A stretch of 44,692 nucleotides of DNA from Gammaproteobacteria bacterium (GTDB lineage Bacteria; Pseudomonadota; Gammaproteobacteria; Eutrophobiales; Eutrophobiaceae): the NCBI GenBank assembly GCA_024278135.1, contig JAJRTU010000022.1, forward strand, positions 1 to 44,692, written 5' to 3'. Positions 7,083 through 15,626 of this stretch are shown in pieces (position 1 is the stretch's first letter; each line of letters begins with the position of its first letter). The notes beneath the pieces are model-generated. The model searched no databases and was not told the origin of the DNA. It saw nothing but the letters and a program-made list of their open reading frames with translations. The translations under genes were made by a program, and so were the position numbers.

Positions 7083-8162
7083 ATGAATCTTCCCCCATTG
7101 GCAGGGCGCAGCCCCGTCAGTAGTACCCTGATGACCGCCGCCGCCCTGGTGATTGTGATCGCCGGTATGCGAGAGGCGCAGGAGTTGCTGGTTCCTTTCC
7201 TGATGGCCACTTTCCTCGCCGTCATCGTGATGCCGGCGGTGCAGTTCATGGTGTTCCACCGCATTCCCACTTCCATCGCCATCCTTCTGGTCATGTTGCT
7301 GATCCTGGGAGGTGGCATGCTGCTGGGAGGCATGGTGGGTGGTTCGGCCGATGACTTTTCAGCCCAGCTGCCGGTCTATCAGCAGAAGTTTGCCGAGATG
7401 ATCCAGGGCCTGCAGGTATGGCTTAACAACAACGGCCTGGTCCTGAGCGAAGCAACCGTCTCTCGCCTGCTCGATCCGGGCAAGGCGATGAATATGGCGG
7501 CACAGGGGCTGAGCAGCCTCAGCGGCCTGCTGACCAACGCGTTTCTTATTTTGCTGACCGTGCTGTTTATCCTGTTCGAGGCCTCCGGCTTTCCGGCCAA
7601 GCTGCACAGGATTCTGCCTGATCCACAGAACGACCTGCGCCATATCGAGCGTATGCTGAACGATGTAAAGCGTTATATGGCGATCAAGACCCTCACCAGC
7701 CTGCTTACCGCGCTTCTCATCTACCTGGCGTTGCTGGCGCTGGGTGTGGATTTCCCTTTGTTGTGGGGCATGATTGCCTTCTTTCTCAACTATGTACCCA
7801 ATATCGGTTCGCTGATCGCCGCCGTACCGCCGATCCTGCTGGCGCTGGTGCAACTCGGCACGGTTTCAGCGCTGTGGACCGCCGGTGTCTACCTGCTGGT
7901 CAATAACCTGGTCGGCAACGTCATCGAACCTCGCTTCATGGGGCGTCGACTCGGTCTTTCTACCCTGGTCGTGTTTCTCTCTCTTGTATTCTGGGGCTGG
8001 GTGCTGGGACTGATCGGCATGTTCCTGTCGGTGCCGCTGACCATGACGCTGAAGATTGCCCTGGACAGCCGCGACGATACACGCTGGATCGCTGTCCTGC
8101 TGGGCTCCGAAATTGATGATGAGCCCGCCCCGATACCCGGGCTGCCGGCCGACCGGAGCTGA
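7083..8162 (+). CDS. AI-2E family transporter-like membrane protein
   Basis: A polytopic inner-membrane protein of the AI-2E exporter family (PF01594; relatives include YdiK, PerM and TqsA), about 359 residues. Evidence: N-terminal hairpin of two long hydrophobic helices (STLMTAAALVIVIAG, VPFLMATFLAVIVMPAV), a soluble middle with an amphipathic stretch (FAEMIQGLQVWLNNNGL), and the conserved C-terminal block ALGVDFPLLWGMIAFFLNYV then PNIGSLIAAVPPILLAL and NNLVGNVIEPRFMGRRLGLS. Substrate unknown. The frame is open from a TTG at 7020 but the first good start is the ATG at 7083; 7059 is an alternative. It converges with the beta-helix protein gene, with only 34 bp between stops. Confidence 0.85.
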   Translation: MNLPPLAGRSPVSSTLMTAAALVIVIAGMREAQELLVPFLMATFLAVIVMPAVQFMVFHRIPTSIAILLVMLLILGGGMLLGGMVGGSADDFSAQLPVYQQKFAEMIQGLQVWLNNNGLVLSEATVSRLLDPGKAMNMAAQGLSSLSGLLTNAFLILLTVLFILFEASGFPAKLHRILPDPQNDLRHIERMLNDVKRYMAIKTLTSLLTALLIYLALLALGVDFPLLWGMIAFFLNYVPNIGSLIAAVPPILLALVQLGTVSALWTAGVYLLVNNLVGNVIEPRFMGRRLGLSTLVVFLSLVFWGWVLGLIGMFLSVPLTMTLKIALDSRDDTRWIAVLLGSEIDDEPAPIPGLPADRS

Positions 8163-8196
8163 ACAGGATGTCCCCGGGTATGAAACGCGGGGTTCC

Positions 8197-11100
8197 TCAA
8201 CTGCCCCCGGGTCGCCTGAACAGTTTTCGGGATGCAGTTATCAGGATAATCGGCCATGCAAGCCAATGAAGAATGATGACCAGGTTTGCATATTCTTCCG
8301 GATCGCCAACCGGAAAATATACCTGGCCCGAGTTGGCTGCATCTTTATAGACCACAAGCCTGTTCCCGTTGGTCGGTTCCCATTCATCCCTGGCCGTGAA
8401 GAGTACGACAGGAACATGGAAGCGGATAGCTACCCAGAACCCGTCCCAGATGCCCCAGCCGGTCGGGTGCTGGTTATTTGTCAGTGAAGTGTTGGTTGCG
8501 GCCAACGCCTCTTCGGATGGTGCAATGTTGTCATTGATCGAGAACAGGTAAACGGACAGCGAAAACCACAACAGCATCACGATAACCAGGCGCCATGTTG
8601 TAGTGCCGTATTCGGTAAAAAAATCCAGTGGAAGATGCGGCAGCGAGCGAATATGAAACCATATTTTTCTGAACACGGAGCCACTTGCACGCGCCGCCTG
8701 TTTCTCGGTTTCCCGAACCCAGCTGCGCATGGCCTTGTGCACGCTGTCTGCCGCGTCTTCGTAGCCGCGTTCATAGAGGCTGTTTTCCACTGCGCGCCAG
8801 GTATGCCGTTGCTTGTTCGGGTCTTTGGCAAGCAGGGCGATATAGTCGTCAGCATTCTCGCAACTGGTATTGCCCGAACGGTGAAACTCCCACCACTTGA
8901 TTTCGGCAAAACGCAAATCGATCGGACAGGGAAAGCCATCATCCACTGTTACTGATAATTTTTCGACGCTTGCCTTGTTGAGCAGTATTCCCCGTTTCTC
9001 CAGTGATTCATTGTCGCAGGGTGACTTGAAGTATTTGTACGAAATCGACAACTCACCCAGTTTGCTGGAACTCAGGTCCAGTCTCCCCGGGATCAATGCC
9101 GAAGCACCTGCATTGTATATGTTCAGCGCGCCATCAACAGTGATGCCCTGGGCAAGAATAGATGACTGCCCCGGGATCTCGACCGGTAGCGGTCCGGAAA
9201 CCAGAGTCAGGCCGGACAAGTCGATATTCCCGCCACATTGCATGCCGGTCATGTTCAGCATGGCGATTTTGGCAGGTGGATCCAACGGCCCGAATGTCAT
9301 GCACAGGTCCTGTTTAACCAGGGCATCTGACAGATCAAGCTGACCCTCGGGTGCTATTACGTGCGACAAATCCAGGTCGCCGCCAATACTGGCCTTGGAC
9401 AGGTTGATCCCGCGAGGTAAGGTGGCTGCTGATGTGCGTGCTTCAGAATGTTCTGCGTGCTCGTACAGCGTGAGGTTGCCTTTTACGGTAATTCGCCGGA
9501 GCACGAGTGAGTGCGGCGTATCGGTATCGATTGTGTTGGTGGTTATGCCGATGAAGCAGGCATCTCCATCAATGACCGCATCCGGGAATTCGATGTTTCC
9601 TCCCACTTCCACCGGTTCGTGGCATACATCCGGCCGGTCATCATCAATGATAACTGTCTCACGGATTTTGACTTCCCCGATACGGGCCCCTGGTGCATGC
9701 AGGTTCCCGCCGATACGGCAGCCGCTGATTTTGAGAGCCTGTGGCGCGATAGCGCCATTAAGCAGGAATGTCCCGCCAATATGGTTACCCATGCCGGGTG
9801 TTTGTGGTGCTGCAACAAAGATGCCGGTGCCCACCCGTACATAGGTTGCGTTAAGCTCGCCGGCGATATCGATGCCGCGAAACGCCAGAAAATTGTGCTT
9901 TATAACCGTTCCATATAACGAAAGGCCTGATGATGTACCGTCATCATCCCAGTGCCCGATCCGCACAGGCCACTGATCATGTTCATTTTCGCTGGCTTCA
10001 AAGGCTATATACTGTTCTACGTCGCCATAGGTCATATCCAGCGCATCGTGGATCGTTACGCCCTGCACAAAAACACTGCGGGCCTTGATGTATTCGATAT
10101 CCGCCCAGGCATGCACATAAAACGGTCGGTGTTCGCTTGCCAGCGTTAGAACGCCCCCTATAGCGCTTTCCCGCATTGACAGCACGCCATAGGCGGTATA
10201 GTCGGAAATCCGGACATCGTCACGGATGGACAGGCCATTGGCTTGTAACCCGCGCTGGCAACTGGTGCGGACAATCTCCACGGACTGGGCACTGAGGCTG
10301 AGCATCTCCAGAGAACGCGCAGTACTTTTGCCTGCAAGAAATACCGTGTCCGAAATCGACAGTACATGATTGATATTGGCATGTGTGAGTGTCAATCCAT
10401 TTTCAAACACACACGCGGTTATGTTCAGGTTCGAGGCGCTATCGATTGAGGCAAGGTTTGCGTGCCCCCGAAAGCGACAGTTCCGAAAGCACAGTCCCCC
10501 TCCGAGGCTGACTCCTTCCAGGTCCAGGTTGCCGAATATGACCCGGTTCGAGATGACAAGCATCCCCTTGTCCAGGGCCGAAACGATGTGTTCTGCCAGA
10601 GAGGCGGCATCGCAAGGTACCAGTGCCTCCTGGCTCTTCTGCTGTTGCCAGGTGCTCAGGCTGTTCAATGCGAGAGGCATACGCAGATAAGGGTGGGTGG
10701 AGTAGCTTTCGTGAGCCGGAAATGACATCAGCATTTCGGCATCTGTCACTTCGATATCGCCATTGGCCATGACGCGCATTGTGAATTCTATAATTTCATA
10801 GCCTTTCCATTGGCACGTGCTGACCAGCCAGCTGTTATCGTCCCGCCGGGCCTGTATCGGCCTTATCCGGTTCCAGGCTTCTTCCACGGACAGCCCGGGT
10901 CGTGGTGTCATGGATTCGATATCAACGTCAGCGAAACGCGGGTGCCGGCTGTCTTCCACAGTCAGGGAGGGTCCATCCTCGTCCCAGCGGTATTCGCCGA
11001 GGAAGCGTACATACTCGCGTACAGATAATTCATTGCCAAGTTCGGAGTGCAGTGCATCCGAATATCTCTCGTAGAGCCGTTGAATGGATGCGTTGTCATG

Positions 11101-12039
11101 GTGAATGAGTTGTATATCGCCGGGTGACCAGACCACATCTGCCACGTGCTCCAGGCCGTCATAGGGGCAGCTGATTTGATACAGGAACTGCCGATAGAAA
11201 GGCAGGTACTTGCGCCGTACCGAGCAGTACTCCGGGGCTGGAACAGGTTCCAGGTTCCGGAATACATCCTGGAGTAACGCGTATTTTTCGTCGTCATCGC
11301 TAACCGTGATCCAGCCACAGTTCTGACTGGTCGCCGTATCATCAGCAAACATTGCTGCCCAGGAATCTGCTGGAATTGTGTAGTTGTCGGGCAGAGAGGT
11401 CAGGAGAACCTGTTCGTTCTCGTCACTCAGGTTGAGGTCACCTGCCGGTGCCTGCGTCGAACGGTATCCGTTTTCCACGAAGAATGTGATGCGCTTGAGC
11501 TTGTCTTCCTCCAGGACGCATGCGCTTACTTCAAAACGACCGTTTGTGCCATCCGTGTGAACCTCCAGCGGGCAGGCTTCGAGCGCAGCCGAGATCCTGT
11601 TTTGTTCCTCTTCCATAAGGTCTGTGTGCCAGCAGACATCGGAAGGTGTCTCGACCAGTATGTGACCGTGTATGTTGCCCCACACCCCAAGGAAAAATGC
11701 GACATAGTCAGGAACGGTATCCCGGTCGAGTATCAGCCGGTCCGGATGGCGGGCGATGTAGTCGAGAAACGAGTTTACGCCGGAAATATCCGTGCGTTTC
11801 AGAACTGCCACCTCACCATCATCGCGGGAGTAGCAACCGAGGTATGCAGGGGACTGCTTGCCCGGTACCAGGGCTGTAGCCCTGAAGATGCAGGTTCGAT
11901 CCCGAAAAAAGGAAGGTGACCAGACGGATAACAGGGTTAACTGCTGTTGTGGAACCTCCAGTGCCGTTGCCAGGCCGGACACCAGGCTGGAAGTTTCTTC
12001 GGGCGTAAGCTCAATATTTTTGTCTTGTATGAACCGCAC
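8197..12039 (-). CDS. 1280-residue beta-helix repeat protein with C-terminal two-helix channel-like domain
   Basis: The true start is a GTG at 12039 (VRFIQDKNIELTPEE), preceded by AAGGAG at 7 bases; the frame is open further upstream but that part is antisense to a yggL fragment. Three parts are visible. Residues 1 to about 480 are a soluble region I do not recognise, acidic and rich in Trp and Cys. Residues about 500-1080 are a long run of pentapeptide-like, right-handed beta-helix coils (VIFGNLDLEGVSLGGGLCFR, LNITACVFENGLTL, INLSKASIGGDLDLSHV, RLDLSSSKLGELSI). After a helical stretch (WRAVENSLYERGYEDAADSV) come TM1 (about 1147-1169), a re-entrant-like loop GFWVAIRFHVPVVLFTARDE, and TM2 (about 1250-1270). 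The last part resembles the two-helix ion-channel-like ends of some pentapeptide-repeat proteins; some homologues are loosely named membrane-associated oxidoreductases. No signal peptide. Function unknown. Confidence 0.8.
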   Translation of the reverse strand: MRFIQDKNIELTPEETSSLVSGLATALEVPQQQLTLLSVWSPSFFRDRTCIFRATALVPGKQSPAYLGCYSRDDGEVAVLKRTDISGVNSFLDYIARHPDRLILDRDTVPDYVAFFLGVWGNIHGHILVETPSDVCWHTDLMEEEQNRISAALEACPLEVHTDGTNGRFEVSACVLEEDKLKRITFFVENGYRSTQAPAGDLNLSDENEQVLLTSLPDNYTIPADSWAAMFADDTATSQNCGWITVSDDDEKYALLQDVFRNLEPVPAPEYCSVRRKYLPFYRQFLYQISCPYDGLEHVADVVWSPGDIQLIHHDNASIQRLYERYSDALHSELGNELSVREYVRFLGEYRWDEDGPSLTVEDSRHPRFADVDIESMTPRPGLSVEEAWNRIRPIQARRDDNSWLVSTCQWKGYEIIEFTMRVMANGDIEVTDAEMLMSFPAHESYSTHPYLRMPLALNSLSTWQQQKSQEALVPCDAASLAEHIVSALDKGMLVISNRVIFGNLDLEGVSLGGGLCFRNCRFRGHANLASIDSASNLNITACVFENGLTLTHANINHVLSISDTVFLAGKSTARSLEMLSLSAQSVEIVRTSCQRGLQANGLSIRDDVRISDYTAYGVLSMRESAIGGVLTLASEHRPFYVHAWADIEYIKARSVFVQGVTIHDALDMTYGDVEQYIAFEASENEHDQWPVRIGHWDDDGTSSGLSLYGTVIKHNFLAFRGIDIAGELNATYVRVGTGIFVAAPQTPGMGNHIGGTFLLNGAIAPQALKISGCRIGGNLHAPGARIGEVKIRETVIIDDDRPDVCHEPVEVGGNIEFPDAVIDGDACFIGITTNTIDTDTPHSLVLRRITVKGNLTLYEHAEHSEARTSAATLPRGINLSKASIGGDLDLSHVIAPEGQLDLSDALVKQDLCMTFGPLDPPAKIAMLNMTGMQCGGNIDLSGLTLVSGPLPVEIPGQSSILAQGITVDGALNIYNAGASALIPGRLDLSSSKLGELSISYKYFKSPCDNESLEKRGILLNKASVEKLSVTVDDGFPCPIDLRFAEIKWWEFHRSGNTSCENADDYIALLAKDPNKQRHTWRAVENSLYERGYEDAADSVHKAMRSWVRETEKQAARASGSVFRKIWFHIRSLPHLPLDFFTEYGTTTWRLVIVMLLWFSLSVYLFSINDNIAPSEEALAATNTSLTNNQHPTGWGIWDGFWVAIRFHVPVVLFTARDEWEPTNGNRLVVYKDAANSGQVYFPVGDPEEYANLVIILHWLAWPIILITASRKLFRRPGGS

Positions 12040-12140
12040 GATTTTTCTCCTTTTCGGTATTCTTGGCTTTTTCCGGAGAGACGTCAATGCAGCACAAGAG
12101 CGTGTTGTCCTGAGGGGGGCAGGCCTGGGCTTGATGACCT

Positions 12141-12288
12141 CTGGATCAGAGGCTTTGTGACAAAAAGGGGTCGGGGGACGCTGACAGAGGAACATCGGGC
12201 AATCGTGAAAGGTTGGTTCGCATCCCTGCAGGAAGTCAAGGAATTTTAGGCCAAATCTCTGGTCGATGCATGGCACGGATAGGATGAT
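12141..12288 (+). pseudogene. Degraded 3' fragment of yggL (right copy of direct repeat)
   Basis: Encodes RGFVTKRGRGTLTEEHRAIV then KGWFASLQEVKEF, after which a G-to-T change turns the Glu codon into TAG. No 5' part of yggL precedes it. It is 93 percent identical to 6861-7008, so it came from a recent duplication or a second related import. Its antisense strand provides the last 17 codons of the Fic gene. Confidence 0.9.
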
Positions 12289-13402
12289 TGATTGAGCTTA
12301 AATTCACTACATAGCGAGTGCTGCGTCCACCACCGGTTTGTTTTAATGCGCCTGTCTCAGCCAAATACTGAAGATCGCGTGTGGCAGTTGCCTTTGAGAC
12401 ACCTGTTATCGATACATATTTCTTAGCGCTCATGCCACCCTCAAAACCCTGTGGACCTTCATCAAGCATACGCCGGATGACCTTGATATGTCGTTCACTC
12501 AACTGATCTTTGAAGTGGTCAAAGAATTCTGTCTTGCGAAGAATAAAATCAATTTGTGTTTCAGCCTCACATTGGGCATTGAGCACAGCCGCCACAAAAT
12601 AGTGTATCCACGAGGTTATTTCGTTTGATTGCTGTGCATTTTTCAATGCACTGTAATACTCTTTTTTATTAGCCTCAATTGTTTTTGAGAGGCTTAAAAG
12701 AACAGGACGACCTAACCCTTGCGATAAGGCTTTTTCAGACAGGGATCGTCCAATGCGTCCATTGCCGTCCTCAAACGGATGGATGCTCTCAAAATATAAA
12801 TGAGCAATTGCAGAACGGACGGGAGCTATATTAATTTCCTGGCTTTTGCCGGGGGCCGTGTTATTAAACCACTGAATGAATGCTTTCATTTCCCTGGGCA
12901 CACTCTCAGAGGCGGGGGCTTCAAAGTGAATTTTCCATTTTCCAATAGGTCCGGAAATAACCTGCATGGGTTCTTTATGTGCACGCCATGCTCCGGTCTT
13001 TATTTTTCCGGATTGCCCCATCATTAGCATTTTGTGCCACTCGAAGAGCTTTTTTTTGGTTAACGGACTGGAAAATGTATGGCGCACATCCATCATCAGG
13101 TCGGCTACTCCTTTTGCTCTTTGATCATGAATATTTTTAGGGGTTTTGTTCAAGCCAAAATTATTGCGAATGGACGACATCACGTCCTCGCGACTGAGAT
13201 ATTCGCCTTCAATTTCTGATGTTTTGACAGCTTCAGATACCATGAGATCGATAACGGCCTCGGTCTGCATTGATTCAGGCAGACTTTTTAAAACACCGCT
13301 GACTTGCCCTGTCTTCTCGGCAAAGGAGAATAAGGCATCCTGAATTCCGGAAAGATCGTATCGGAAATCAGGCCAGTCTGATTGTTGCCAGTTATACTTC
13401 AT
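12236..13402 (-). CDS. Class II Fic family AMP-transferase with C-terminal winged helix
   Basis: A 388-residue Fic protein. The active-site loop H208-PFEDGNGRIGR219 matches HxFx(D/E)GNGRxxR in full, so it should transfer AMP (or reverse that) on target hydroxyls. The inhibitory motif T61-SEI-E65-G66 lies N-terminal to the Fic core, which makes it class II, self-inhibited. Also visible: the flap-like VISGPIGKWKIHFEAP, and at about 300-370 a winged helix (YVSITGVSKATATRDLQYLAETGALKQ) suggesting self-regulation at the DNA level. The final residues INHPIRAMHRPEIWPKIP are translated from the antisense of the yggL fragment, so the native stop has been lost and the tail is an accident of the junction. 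The start codon overlaps an operator-like dyad. No separate antitoxin gene is adjacent, as expected for class II. Confidence 0.93.
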   Translation of the reverse strand: MKYNWQQSDWPDFRYDLSGIQDALFSFAEKTGQVSGVLKSLPESMQTEAVIDLMVSEAVKTSEIEGEYLSREDVMSSIRNNFGLNKTPKNIHDQRAKGVADLMMDVRHTFSSPLTKKKLFEWHKMLMMGQSGKIKTGAWRAHKEPMQVISGPIGKWKIHFEAPASESVPREMKAFIQWFNNTAPGKSQEINIAPVRSAIAHLYFESIHPFEDGNGRIGRSLSEKALSQGLGRPVLLSLSKTIEANKKEYYSALKNAQQSNEITSWIHYFVAAVLNAQCEAETQIDFILRKTEFFDHFKDQLSERHIKVIRRMLDEGPQGFEGGMSAKKYVSITGVSKATATRDLQYLAETGALKQTGGGRSTRYVVNLSSINHPIRAMHRPEIWPKIP

Positions 13403-13475
13403 GAGCCGATTGTATTCCCTATTCGGCTCATATCAAGTAAATAAGTGAGCCGATAACAAGGATGTATTCGGCTCA
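13401..13475. promoter_or_regulatory. Two-dyad operator overlapping the Fic start
   Basis: Four half-sites of the form TGAGCCGA(A)T: 13402-13410 direct, 13421-13431 inverted, 13445-13453 direct, 13466-13475 inverted. They form two dyads about 45 bp apart on centre, and the first covers the Fic start codon. The winged helix at the Fic C-terminus is the obvious candidate binder (inference). Confidence 0.65.
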
Positions 13476-13490
13476 TTATACGGCAACAAG

Positions 13491-13533
13491 GTCGTAAACC
13501 AGGCGGTTGGAGGTTCAAATCCTTCCGGGTGCG
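13491..13533 (+). other. 3' fragment of a tRNA-Arg-like gene (attachment-site scar)
   Basis: The T-arm is intact: stem GGAGG / CCTTC around loop TTCAAAT (13509-13525). It is followed by an acceptor strand CGGGTGC. The preceding CGTAAACCAGGCGGTT resembles the anticodon 3' side and variable loop of bacterial tRNA-Arg(ACG), whose T-arm and acceptor are also close. The matching 5' acceptor strand GCACCCG and the D-arm are absent upstream, where the Fic operator lies. A 3'-only tRNA piece is what a genomic island leaves at its distal attachment site. Confidence 0.6.
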
Positions 13534-13684
13534 CAATTTCCCCAGTAAGTACATCCACTTGCAATCGACATAAAATTGTTATTTTAAATCAATGTGATGA
13601 AGTTAATATTTCAGACCGTAAATTATCTTTGATATTGTGCTGCCTGTCACCGGTGAAATTACCGCGGGGAATAAAATACGTTTT

Positions 13685-14431
13685 TTAACGCAGGATAGGA
13701 TCCCGATTCTTGATCGCTCCTTTGTCGTCAACGAGAATTACGGCGACTACAGCGGACAGTCGGCGATTGCCCGTCTTGCGCCGTGCGATTCCCATCATGC
13801 CGAGAAGGCCGGAACCAAACAGCCAGACCGCGCCGGGCAACGGGACCTGCGGAACGACCTGTGCGATCACAGCGGGATCGTTGAAGGTGATGCCGAAGCT
13901 GCCTGTATTCAGAAGGTCGACGTCGGCACTGATGCTCGAATGGGCGATCATGAGGAAGTTGATCGAGACCCTGTCACCGACAAATCCCTGGAACGGGATC
14001 GCGGTATTGAATGCAATGTCCACGAAGGCGTTACCGGTGCCAGGTAAAAAGCCGATCTCTCCGATACTTTCGCCTGCAAAGTCACCGAATTTCTCCAGGC
14101 CGATCGAACGCCGCCAGTCAATGGTGCCGTTGAAAAGTGACTTGGTTTCATCCGGCCCCGAGGATTCCTGGCGCAGGTCGGCCGCCATATCGATGGTACC
14201 CGGATTGATGCTATCACTGGAAATATCGAACTGTGTGACCTGTGATCCCCGGCTGATGATGGTATTTCCGGCACCATTATCAGGCCGCTCGGAATTTGCA
14301 TGGAGTTTGACATCACCATTGTATTTAGCCTGTGCAGAGCCCTTTTCTCCGGTACCCAGTGAGATGGATGCAAATACCGAGACGGGAGCTGCGTCGCTGT
14401 CGATCACGACGGGTGGAAATAGCGATTCCAC
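13685..14431 (-). pseudogene. PEP-CTERM-type secreted protein, N-terminus and stop degraded
   Basis: Near the C-terminus is VPLPGAVWLFGSGLLGMMGI then ARRK, a clear PEP-CTERM sorting signal (VPLPA motif, hydrophobic helix, basic cluster). Such proteins are normally exported by a signal peptide and processed by an exosortase. Here no signal peptide is visible: the frame stays open upstream of the GTG at 14431 to about 14580 without an ATG or hydrophobic leader. In addition 24 residues follow ARRK, where the family usually stops at once. Both ends therefore look eroded. The middle (about 40-190) resembles the beta-rich body of such proteins (SQVTQFDISSDSINPGTID, AFVDIAFNTAIPFQG). No exosortase is in the window. 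Confidence 0.6.
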
Positions 14432-14571
14432 GCTTGCCAGGGCACCTGGTTCATGCAGAACGGCGGATTGTGCGGCACCGGCTGCGGACTGGAACTGTAA
14501 TATATCGCCGAAATGAAGCCGACATTTGCAGGGTCTTGTGGCGAAAAATATCGCCTGAGAGGGTCTGTTCT

Positions 14572-15114
14572 TTAAAGCTCGCCCAGTATACGGCTCCGAT
14601 GCTGGTTGTACTCATCCGTGGAAATAGCGCCATCCTTGTAGAGTTCTTCCAGTTTTTTCAGGCGTTGTTTTACATTTTCGGGTGCTGCGATTTTTACAGG
14701 CTCACTCGTACGCGTTGTTTGTTTTTCTTCGGTACAGGCCAGGGTAATACTGAGGTCATCAGAGGGGTCTGTTTCGGATACGGGAACCGTGTAATCCGTG
14801 CAGCCACTTTTCTCAATGGTCAGCACACCCCTTCTCCTGTAAACGATACCGTAATCCTCAGCACTCACCCACATGCGCGAGAAACTTTTCTCGAGATCAA
14901 CGTCCAGGGGTGTTTTCCCAAGTTTGTTGCCGTCTGCCCTGACAGTTGCGCCCGCGGGACTTGAGGTAACAGTAATGACACGTTTATGTTTACTCGTGTC
15001 GGCCTGTTCCTGGTGGCGTGAGTTGATCCCGCAAGCCTGCAACAGGGTGAGTGAAATGACCGGCAGCATGATCATGCTCAGGCGGGTAAAGGGGCTATTG
15101 TTATTTGGCTTCAA
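14572..15114 (-). CDS. Lipoprotein with PEGA-like and SHOCT domains
   Basis: A 180-residue lipoprotein. Signal segment LSMIMLPVISLTLLQAC with lipobox LLQAC. Residues about 45-75 (ITVTSSPAGATVRADGNKLG then KTPLDVDL) are a PEGA-type beta sandwich repeat: sPaGA.V..dG...G.TP. The C-terminus (VKQRLKKLEELYKDGAISTD then EYNQHRSRILGEL) is a SHOCT domain, a short helical oligomerisation element. It should sit on the periplasmic face of a membrane and perhaps contact peptidoglycan or surface sugar through PEGA. No linked partner is apparent. Confidence 0.8.
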   Translation of the reverse strand: MKPNNNSPFTRLSMIMLPVISLTLLQACGINSRHQEQADTSKHKRVITVTSSPAGATVRADGNKLGKTPLDVDLEKSFSRMWVSAEDYGIVYRRRGVLTIEKSGCTDYTVPVSETDPSDDLSITLACTEEKQTTRTSEPVKIAAPENVKQRLKKLEELYKDGAISTDEYNQHRSRILGEL

Positions 15115-15242
15115 TGTCTATCCCGACGTAGATTATTCTGATTTATTCTACATGACCTGAAGGGAGAGGGTACAGTCTGAAAGACTCAAACTGGATGCTG
15201 ATGCGGGCCGGTCAGGAGACCGGCCCGGCAGATCAGGCAGGA

Positions 15243-15461
15243 TCAGGATTCTGTTGTGAGGGCCATTTCAGCCGAAGTCTTCATGCCCAGTTTCTTCATG
15301 ACGAAGGCCGGGGGGCAGAAGCCGGTAAAGGTGCTCTGAATCATGTTGGCGCCGATGAACAGCGTGAGCCAGTGCCAGTTGGGACTGAGGAACATGGCCA
15401 GCAGGGTCGAGATGATGATCATGCTGCCGGCGAGGATAAAGAGAGCTTTGTCGATGGTCAT
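15243..15461 (-). CDS. DUF2892 small inner-membrane protein
   Basis: A 72-residue protein, MTIDKALFILAGSMIIISTL then two hydrophobic helices (LAMFLSPNWHWLTLFIGANM and following) and the conserved TGFCPPAFVMKKLGM. This is the DUF2892 fold, often fused to rhodanese domains (as in YgaP) or encoded near sulfur-handling genes. Here it stands alone. The frame is open to 15503, but the ATG at 15461 matches family N-termini and has GGGAG upstream. Confidence 0.85.
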   Translation of the reverse strand: MTIDKALFILAGSMIIISTLLAMFLSPNWHWLTLFIGANMIQSTFTGFCPPAFVMKKLGMKTSAEMALTTES

Positions 15462-15626
15462 TGCAGGGTGTTCTCCCGTAATAAAGCTGATGAATTCCAG
15501 CAAAGCCCCGAAGCCGGTGACTTTTGCCTATCTATATTAGAAAATACTAATATACATTTATCGGGAGATAATTTCAATGAAAAATACCCGTGTGGCGGAT
15601 GAATGGCATGCCGGTTTACCGGATTG

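Noticed and set aside
12040-12276. N-terminal extension of the beta-helix protein
   Set aside because: It translates the antisense of the yggL fragment and lacks a ribosome site; the GTG at 12039 has a good one.
13491-13533. Complete tRNA gene
   Set aside because: No D-arm and no 5' acceptor strand upstream; only the 3' part is present.
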